Assembly (NCBI RefSeq): GCF_000010805.1
Contig: NC_012522.1
Coordinates: forward strand, 5,146,001-5,210,000
Direction of reading: 5' to 3'
Source of the DNA: Rhodococcus opacus B4
GTDB lineage: Bacteria; Actinomycetota; Actinomycetes; Mycobacteriales; Mycobacteriaceae
DNA: 64,000 bases
Positions 59,247 to 64,000 of this stretch are shown in pieces. A program made the translations under genes and the position numbers. Below the pieces are notes generated by a model. It was not told the origin of the DNA. It did no database searches and saw nothing but the letters and a program-made list of their open reading frames with translations. The stretch's first letter is position 1. The number at the start of each line of letters is the position of its first letter.

Positions 59247-60390
59247 TCAGCGGAGTCCGGCGAAGAACTCCCGGATGTCCGCGGTCAGTGTCTCGGGCTC
59301 CTCGAGTGCGGCGAAGTGGCCGCCGCGATCCTCGACGTCGGTCCATCGCGTAATTGCATGCTCCTGCTCCGCGTAGCGGCGGATGCCGACGTCGTGGGCG
59401 AAGACGATGACGGCGGTCGGGACGCCGGACACGGAATTGTCGGCGCCCCAAGAATATTCCTGCATGTACCCGACATACGCGGCCGAGGATGCGGTGTCGG
59501 TGAGCCAGTACAGCATGACGTTGGCGAGCAGGCGGTCGATGCCGACGACGTCGTGGGGGAGCACCTCCCGCGGATACGTCCACTCACGGAACTTGTCGAC
59601 GATCCAGGCGAGCTGACCGACCGGTGAATCGGCGAGCGCGGCGCCGAGAGTCGCGGGTCGCGTGGATTGAATGGAGATGTAGCCGAACTCGTCGGTCATG
59701 AACCGCGACACCCGGTCCAGGCGGTCCTGCTCCAGCGGTGTCAGGCTCGCCCGTTCCGCCTCGTCCAACTCGTGGAACGGAACGCCGACGTTGCCGTTGA
59801 GGTGCACCCCGACCACCGCGTCCCGGGCGATGCGGGCGACACGCCCGCGCCGATGTCGCCGCCCTGGACCCCGTAACGGTCGTATCCGAGCCGGCTCATC
59901 AGTTCCGCCCACGCCTCGGCGTTCCAGCCCGATTCACGGACCGGCCCGGAGAAGCCGAATCCGGGCAGCGACGGCACGGCTACATCGAATGCGTCCGCGG
60001 GGTTGCCGCCGTGCGCCGCGGGGTCGGTGAGGGGCCCGATCACGTCGAGGAACTCGACGAACGAACCCGGCCAGCCGTGGGTGAGGACGAGGGGCAGGGC
60101 GTCCGGCTCGGGGGAGCGCACGTGCAGGAAGTGGATGTTCTGCCCGTCGATCTCGGTCACGAACTGCGGGATCGAGTTGAGTGCTTTCTCCTGCGCCCGC
60201 CAGTCGAACTCGTCGCGCCAGTACTCGACGAGTTCGACCAGGTAGGACGTGGGCACACCGGTTTCCCAGTCGTCACCCGGGAGCGGGGTGCCGAACCGGG
60301 TCCGCGCGAGCCGATCGGCGAGATCGTCGAGCTGCGCGCCTGCGCGATGTCGATGTGAAACGGTCGGATGGACTTCGTCGTGTCGGTCAT
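59247..60390 (-). pseudogene. Epoxide hydrolase pseudogene with two frameshifts
   Basis: Joining three frames gives a full EHN-type alpha/beta epoxide hydrolase of about 380 residues: IRPFHIDIAQA start, then LDDLADRLARTRFGTPLPGD, HGWPGSFVEFLDVIGPL, GYDRYGVQGGDIGAGV with the nucleophile Asp, then ARIARDAVVGVHLNGN and the C-terminal half to EPETLTADIREFFAGLR. The frame breaks near 60335 (GCGC where GC is expected) and near 59840 (GTGT where GT is expected); each looks like a dinucleotide duplication. Downstream codons stay intact, so inactivation is recent or the breaks are sequencing errors. Confidence 0.85.
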
Positions 60391-60445
60391 ACAGACGACG
60401 CTACGAAGGATTGAGGACAGGTCCGGTCCTCGATCGGGGAGTGAG

Positions 60446-60796
60446 TCAGCAGGCCCCGGTCTTGGCGGCGTCGTAGGCCTGGATCATCTGATCCTTGCGC
60501 TCCTGCGGGGCGTCCTTCCACTCCGCCGTCTCGGCCGACTGGGTGAAGAGGTCGTCGAGGGCCTTCGTGCGGTCGAACGTCTCCCCGGTCTGCTGCGCAC
60601 GGGCTTCCGCACCGTTCGCGTACTGGAGGAGGCCCTTGCACAGGTCCGCGACCGCGGGCAGGTCTGCGGAGGACGCCTCGGTGGCCTCGGTCGTTGCGCT
60701 CGCCGGGGACTCGGCCTCGGTGGTGGTCGATTCGGAACTGCACGCCCCGAGCAGCAGGGCGGCCGGGATCAACAGCGCAACGATGGTTCGTGTCAT
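60446..60796 (-). CDS. Small secreted lipoprotein
   Basis: 116 residues. The signal peptide ends in lipobox LLLGAC (Cys19), followed by a Ser/Thr/Ala/Glu-rich linker to about residue 45 and a helical C-terminal domain with two cysteines (DLCKGLLQYANG and the final Cys). No known family. The mature protein is probably anchored on the outer face of the cytoplasmic membrane. ATG 60796. It is on the same strand as the repeat protein gene 91 bases upstream. Confidence 0.75.
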   Translation of the reverse strand: MTRTIVALLIPAALLLGACSSESTTTEAESPASATTEATEASSADLPAVADLCKGLLQYANGAEARAQQTGETFDRTKALDDLFTQSAETAEWKDAPQERKDQMIQAYDAAKTGAC

Positions 60797-60887
60797 GCGA
60801 AATACATACCAGAGGCAGGTGTCGGTCAGTGTCGGCCGGTCGCTCCGAGACCGTCCCGTGTGGGCACTGGCGGCAGCGTCGCCGCGG

Positions 60888-61694
60888 TCAGGCGGGGCCG
60901 AGGGTGTAGTCGACGCCCGGACGATCGCCCTTGCCCTTGTTGAGCCAGCGCCCCGGCAACTTGCCTGCCAGTTCGCCGAGCGGACCGACGGCCGCGCTGA
61001 GAATGCCCACCGTCTCCTGCAGCAAGTCGATGCTGGCGCTCATCCGCTCCAGGTTGGGCGCCAGAGCAGTCAACGTCTCGGACAGCGCCACGATCTGATC
61101 GAGCGGGCCGCCCTCGGCGATGAGGCGTTCGAACGCGCCGCCCTCCGACAGCAGGGTGTCGAGGATGCCGTTCTCGGCGAGCGCCCGATCCACGAGACCG
61201 TCCGGGGCCGTGAGCCGCTCGACCGCACCGTCCTTCGCTGTCAGCCGTTCGAGCGGTCCCTGCTCGGCGGTGAGACGGTCGAGCAGACCGTCCTTGGCGA
61301 GCAGACGCTCGAGGGTGCCGTCCTCGGCGAGCACCCGGTCGAGCGGGCCGTCCTTCGCGAGAACCCGCTCGAGCGGGCCGCCCGGCTCGAGCAGTCGTTC
61401 GAGGGTGCCGCCCTCCGAGGTGAGACGGTCGACGGGACCGCCCGGAGCGAGGAGACGGTCGAGCGGACCGCCCGGCTGGAGCGCCTGCCCCAGCGGCCGG
61501 TCGTTGGCCGCCAGCGAGGACAGTTGGCTGATCACCTGCAGCGGGCTGCCCTGGCTGTTCATGCCGGTGACCACGCCGGTCCCGGCGACTGCGGTCCGGA
61601 CGGTCACCAGGCTGGCCTCTGCGATACCGAGGCCGACATCGGCGGCCGCGAGACCGACGCGCACCGGGAGGGTCATCAACGACACCAGGTTCAT
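60888..61694 (-). CDS. Decapeptide-repeat protein
   Basis: 268 residues. An N-terminal hydrophobic/amphipathic part (LMTLPVRVGLAAADVGLGIA) leads into 13 consecutive ten-residue repeats (about 76-205) of the form G-x-[LVF]-[DE]-R-[LVA]-[LIT]-[AES]-x-x, for example GPLDRLLAPG, GTLERLLEPG, GAVERLTAPD. A helical C-terminal domain with ALSETLTALAPNLERMSASI follows, like the membrane-side helices of phasin or PspA-type proteins. No family recognised. ATG 61694 is chosen over 61721 because it begins at the hydrophobic part. Confidence 0.75.
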   Translation of the reverse strand: MNLVSLMTLPVRVGLAAADVGLGIAEASLVTVRTAVAGTGVVTGMNSQGSPLQVISQLSSLAANDRPLGQALQPGGPLDRLLAPGGPVDRLTSEGGTLERLLEPGGPLERVLAKDGPLDRVLAEDGTLERLLAKDGLLDRLTAEQGPLERLTAKDGAVERLTAPDGLVDRALAENGILDTLLSEGGAFERLIAEGGPLDQIVALSETLTALAPNLERMSASIDLLQETVGILSAAVGPLGELAGKLPGRWLNKGKGDRPGVDYTLGPA

Positions 61695-61740
61695 GAAATT
61701 ACTGTAACCCGCGGCACACAATCATCGAGGCTCGATCCGG

Positions 61741-62055
61741 TCAGTGCAGAACCTTCAGCCCGACGACGCATCCCACGATGCCCAGGATCAGCAGGATCTT
61801 CACCAGTGACGAACTTTCGGCACCGGTCACCATCGCGAACCCGACGGTCAGGGCCGCACCGATGCCCACCCACACCGCGTACGACGTTCCGATAGGAAGA
61901 CTGCGCATCGCGAAGGCCAGGCCCGCCATGCTGAGAATCAGTGCGACGCCGAAGACGACGCTGGGCCCGAGTTTGGTGAAGCCTTCCGACCGGCCGAGGG
62001 CGGTGGCCCAGACGGCCTCCAGGATCCCCGACAGCACGAGCACGATCCACGCCAT
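61741..62055 (-). CDS. gdx: Guanidinium exporter (SMR family, Gdx/SugE)
   Basis: 104 residues, four membrane helices. The N-terminus MAWIVLVLSGILEAVWATAL has the essential membrane Glu of helix 1, followed by GRSEGFTKLGPS, the signature of the SugE/Gdx branch of small multidrug resistance proteins, which exchange guanidinium for protons as dimers. ATG 62055 has GGAGG eight bases upstream. The guanidine-III riboswitch directly before it confirms the substrate class. Confidence 0.93.
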   Translation of the reverse strand: MAWIVLVLSGILEAVWATALGRSEGFTKLGPSVVFGVALILSMAGLAFAMRSLPIGTSYAVWVGIGAALTVGFAMVTGAESSSLVKILLILGIVGCVVGLKVLH

Positions 62056-62068
62056 GACAAACCTCCGG

Positions 62069-62109
62069 GCACCGTCTTGTCGCTGGCCGGGTACGGTGCG
62101 CTCGTCCGG
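62069..62109 (-). promoter_or_regulatory. Guanidine-III riboswitch (ykkC-III)
   Basis: Read on the minus strand, the 41 bases carry the ykkC-III conserved blocks in order: CCGGACGAG, GCACCGUACCCGG, CCAG, GACAAGACGGUGC. GCACCGU pairs with ACGGUGC, and CCGG pairs with the later CCGG, giving the known pseudoknot. The element ends one base before the exporter ribosome site region (CGGAGG), so binding of guanidinium should control translation of gdx. Confidence 0.93.
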
Positions 62110-62302
62110 ATGTCGTGTCGACGATTTCCACGGTACCCAACGGGGCGCTCCGCGCCCGTGAGTGGTGAGCGAGTACACACACTCCTCAGGCGCGCACGGG
62201 GCGCGAATGCGCCGAATATCTCGCAGATCGATGTCGCCTCATTTATTGTCGAGCGAAACAGTGAATTCTGTGCATATACCACGGAAGATAACGAGGCGCA
62301 TC

Positions 62303-62410
62303 ATGATGCTCGGACTGCTCGCCGCAATCAACAGCGCATTCACCCTCGGACTCGCCAACACGATCGGAACGTTCGGTGGAGTGGTGCTCAACCTGAACGT
62401 CGTCGCCTGA
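62303..62410 (+). CDS. Uncharged hydrophobic micro-peptide, copy 1
   Basis: 35 residues, MMLGLLAAINSAFTLGLANT then IGTFGGVVLNLNVVA. It contains no Lys, Arg, His, Asp or Glu. GAGG six bases before ATG 62303 is a plausible ribosome site, and a terminator hairpin follows. A second copy lies 288 bases downstream, with 28 of 35 residues identical and many silent codon changes, which argues that both are translated and conserved. Family unknown: membrane peptide, toxin-like or secreted peptide are all possible. No export or modification genes adjoin it. Confidence 0.75.
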   Translation: MMLGLLAAINSAFTLGLANTIGTFGGVVLNLNVVA

Positions 62411-62443
62411 ACTTACTGCCTGTCAAGACAACTCCACTCCAGC

Positions 62444-62472
62444 AACCCCGCTGTCGGCTCGACGGCGGGGTT
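62444..62472 (+). terminator. Terminator after micro-peptide copy 1
   Basis: AACCCCGCTGT (62444-62454) pairs with ACGGCGGGGTT (62462-62472) with one wobble pair around a seven-base loop, followed by GTTCTGTGTG. The peptide transcript thus ends before copy 2, which must have its own promoter or read through. Confidence 0.82.
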
Positions 62473-62698
62473 GTTCTGTGTGCGGCGACCGTGAGGGCCG
62501 GGGCGCCGGAGCGCAACTGTCCCATCCTCGCTCATGCGCCCGGAATTTCACCCTTTTTCGCTCGAGAAGAATAGGTGATTTTATTCAGGGAAATTGCGTG
62601 CGCGTGTCGCCACGAATTCTTCGAACGTGACTTAGTGTCATCCGCAACGCGCACGGACAGCGCGCACACACCCCTTCGCAGGGGCGACGATGGAGGTC

Positions 62699-62809
62699 AT
62701 GATGCTGGGACTGCTCGGGGCGCTCAACAGTGGTGTCACACTCGGATTGGCCAACACGATCCTGACGTTCGGCGGGGTAGTGTTGAACCTCAATATCGTC
62801 GTCAACTGA
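62699..62809 (+). CDS. Uncharged hydrophobic micro-peptide, copy 2
   Basis: 36 residues, MMLGLLGALNSGVTLGLANT then ILTFGGVVLNLNIVVN, again without any charged residue. Possible starts are ATG 62690, 62699 and 62702; GGAGG (62692-62696) best fits 62702, AGGGG fits 62690, and I list 62699 to match copy 1. It stands alone, 87 bases before the response regulator gene. Eleven of the 28 identical positions use different codons from copy 1. Confidence 0.75.
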   Translation: MMLGLLGALNSGVTLGLANTILTFGGVVLNLNIVVN

Positions 62810-62896
62810 CGATCGGAATCAGTCCGACCCGGCCCGCGCTACCGGCTCACAGGAACCTCCCAGGAAACCTACAGCGACGATCCAGCGTCAAGAGTG

Positions 62897-63616
62897 ATGA
62901 TGGGTTGCGTGAATGAGAAGCCTGTCGAAGCCCGCGTCCTCGTCGTCGACGACGAACCGAACATCCTCGAGTTGCTCTCCGTGAGTCTCCGATTCCAGGG
63001 ATTCGAGGTGGCGACGGCGTCGACCGGGGCCGAGGGACTCGACACGGCGCGCACCTTCCGCCCGGACGCCGTCATTCTCGACGTCATGATGCCGGGAATG
63101 GACGGGTTCGGTCTGCTCAAGAGGTTGCGCGCCGACGGTGTGGACGCGCCGGTGCTGTTCCTCACCGCGAAGGACGCGGTAGAGGACAAGATCAGCGGCC
63201 TCACCCTCGGTGCGGACGACTACGTCACCAAACCGTTCAGCCTCGAAGAAGTGGTGACACGGCTTCGCGTCATCCTGCGGCGCGCCGGCAAGGTGTCGGT
63301 GGAGGAGCAGTCGGCCCGCATCAAGTTCGCGGACATCGAACTCGACGACGACACGCGGGAGGTCTGGAAGGCGGGCGATCTGGTGTCGCTGTCTCCGACG
63401 GAGTTCACGCTGCTGCGGTACTTCATGGTCAACGCCGGCACGGTACTGAGCAAGCCGAGGATCCTCGACCACGTCTGGAACTACGACTTCGGTGGCGAGG
63501 TCGGGGTGGTCGAGTCGTACGTGTCCTACCTCCGCCGGAAGGTCGACACCGGCGAGACGCCGCTGATCCACACCCTCCGCGGCGTCGGCTATGTGATGCG
63601 AGAACCGCGGCGATGA
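62897..63616 (+). CDS. OmpR-family response regulator
   Basis: 239 residues. The receiver domain (LVVDDEPNILELLSVSL, phospho-acceptor Asp62 in VILDVMMPGMDG, Lys in TKPFSLEE) is followed by a winged-helix DNA-binding domain (SLSPTEFTLLRYFMVNAGTV, ending VVESYVSYLRRKVD and HTLRGVGYVMREPRR). It resembles the TrcR/TcrX-type regulators of mycobacteria. The start is uncertain among GTG 62894, ATG 62897 and ATG 62900; no strong ribosome site. It overlaps the kinase gene by four bases. Confidence 0.92.
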   Translation: MMGCVNEKPVEARVLVVDDEPNILELLSVSLRFQGFEVATASTGAEGLDTARTFRPDAVILDVMMPGMDGFGLLKRLRADGVDAPVLFLTAKDAVEDKISGLTLGADDYVTKPFSLEEVVTRLRVILRRAGKVSVEEQSARIKFADIELDDDTREVWKAGDLVSLSPTEFTLLRYFMVNAGTVLSKPRILDHVWNYDFGGEVGVVESYVSYLRRKVDTGETPLIHTLRGVGYVMREPRR

Positions 63617-64000
63617 CCGCGCCCGCGGCTCCCCGGGAGTCGGCCGAGGTGGTCGCCGCCGTCCCGAACAGGCCTGCGCGACGGTGGATCCGGGCGATGC
63701 CGCTGCGGATCACCCTCGTCGGCGCCGTGCTACTTCTGTCGGCGCTCGGCCTGCTCGCATCCGGTGTCGCGGTGACGTCGGCGCTCGAGAATTCGCTGAC
63801 CAACCGCGTCGATCACCAGTTGCACGACGCGGCCCAGGGGTGGGCCAAGCCCGGCAAGTCGCGGCCGCTGCCGCCGCCGGACGAACCGAATCCCGGTCGC
63901 CCGCCGAGCCCGTTCTACGTCCGCACGACACTGGCGAACGGAACGGTTCTGCGCGAGATCAACGACGAATCCGTCTCGCCCGCACTGCCGGCGGACCCGG
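63613..64000 (+). CDS. Sensor histidine kinase, N-terminal part (cut by window end)
   Basis: The ATG overlaps the regulator stop (ATGA). The visible 129 residues have a cytosolic start, a membrane helix (ITLVGAVLLLSALGLLASGV) and the beginning of an extracytoplasmic sensor domain with a proline-rich stretch. The HAMP, dimerisation and ATPase domains would lie beyond the window. Partner of the response regulator. Confidence 0.85.
   Translation, partial: MTAPAAPRESAEVVAAVPNRPARRWIRAMPLRITLVGAVLLLSALGLLASGVAVTSALENSLTNRVDHQLHDAAQGWAKPGKSRPLPPPDEPNPGRPPSPFYVRTTLANGTVLREINDESVSPALPADP

Noticed and set aside
60888..61694. Pentapeptide-repeat or collagen-like protein
   Set aside because: The period is ten, with Gly only at every tenth residue and a D/E-R pair. 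Pentapeptide (A(D/N)LXX) and Gly-X-Y rules are not met.
1..64000. CRISPR array, prophage or insertion sequence
   Set aside because: No spaced direct-repeat array, transposase, integrase or terminal inverted repeats were seen. The 24-bp NRPS repeat is tandem and coding, and the 30-bp repeats at 61.1-61.5 kb are coding decapeptide units.

Overview
The window is high-GC actinobacterial DNA, most likely from a large-genome Rhodococcus of the R. jostii/R. opacus type. This rests on gene order (a complete KstR-type cholesterol uptake block followed by otsA), protein similarity to mycobacterial FadD19, EchA19, FadE26/27, FadD17 and Mce4 proteins, and a hydroxamate siderophore NRPS locus of the kind known from rhodococci. 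No database search was run. Names come from recognised families and synteny.

Left part (1-21.9 kb): a steroid catabolism and uptake region. echA19 and fadD19 diverge, and fadD19 is followed by a nitronate-monooxygenase-like flavoprotein. A fadE26-fadE27-fadD17 operon diverges from fdxD-hsd4A. The mce4 importer follows as one tightly packed operon (yrbE4A, yrbE4B, mce4A-F, mam4A, mam4B), then a KstR-linked short-chain dehydrogenase. Seven KstR-like operators (half-sites AAC/GTT, core GTTCTA) lie at the promoters. One sits in the 17-bp spacer of a near-consensus promoter in front of mce4.

Middle part (21.8-49.2 kb): otsA with a small conserved gene, then an iron-regulated siderophore locus. 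It holds a heterodimeric ABC exporter with complementary ATPase-site defects, an ornithine-type N-formyltransferase, an alpha/beta hydrolase, a PAS-GGDEF protein, one giant four-module NRPS (about 5,584 aa), an L-ornithine N5-monooxygenase and an MbtH protein. Specificity residues read from the four A domains predict formyl-hydroxyornithine, serine, hydroxyornithine and acyl-hydroxyornithine, with the first two epimerised. That matches the composition proposed for rhequichelin-type siderophores. IdeR-like iron boxes precede the NRPS and the monooxygenase.

Right part (49.2-64 kb): a ThrE-type exporter, an NTF2-like protein, tRNA-Thr(TGT), a lone sigma region 4 protein, a secreted lipase, a TetR regulator, a GH15 trehalase-type enzyme, a SigF-family sigma factor, two HspR-like MerR paralogues, several micro-proteins, a twice-frameshifted epoxide hydrolase pseudogene, a lipoprotein, a decapeptide-repeat protein, a guanidinium exporter under a guanidine-III riboswitch, a tandem pair of uncharged 35/36-residue peptides, and a two-component system cut by the window end.

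The most original signals are the twin micro-peptides (62.3-62.8 kb), the decapeptide-repeat protein (60.9-61.7 kb), the guanidine-III riboswitch, and NRPS condensation domains with lost catalytic histidines.
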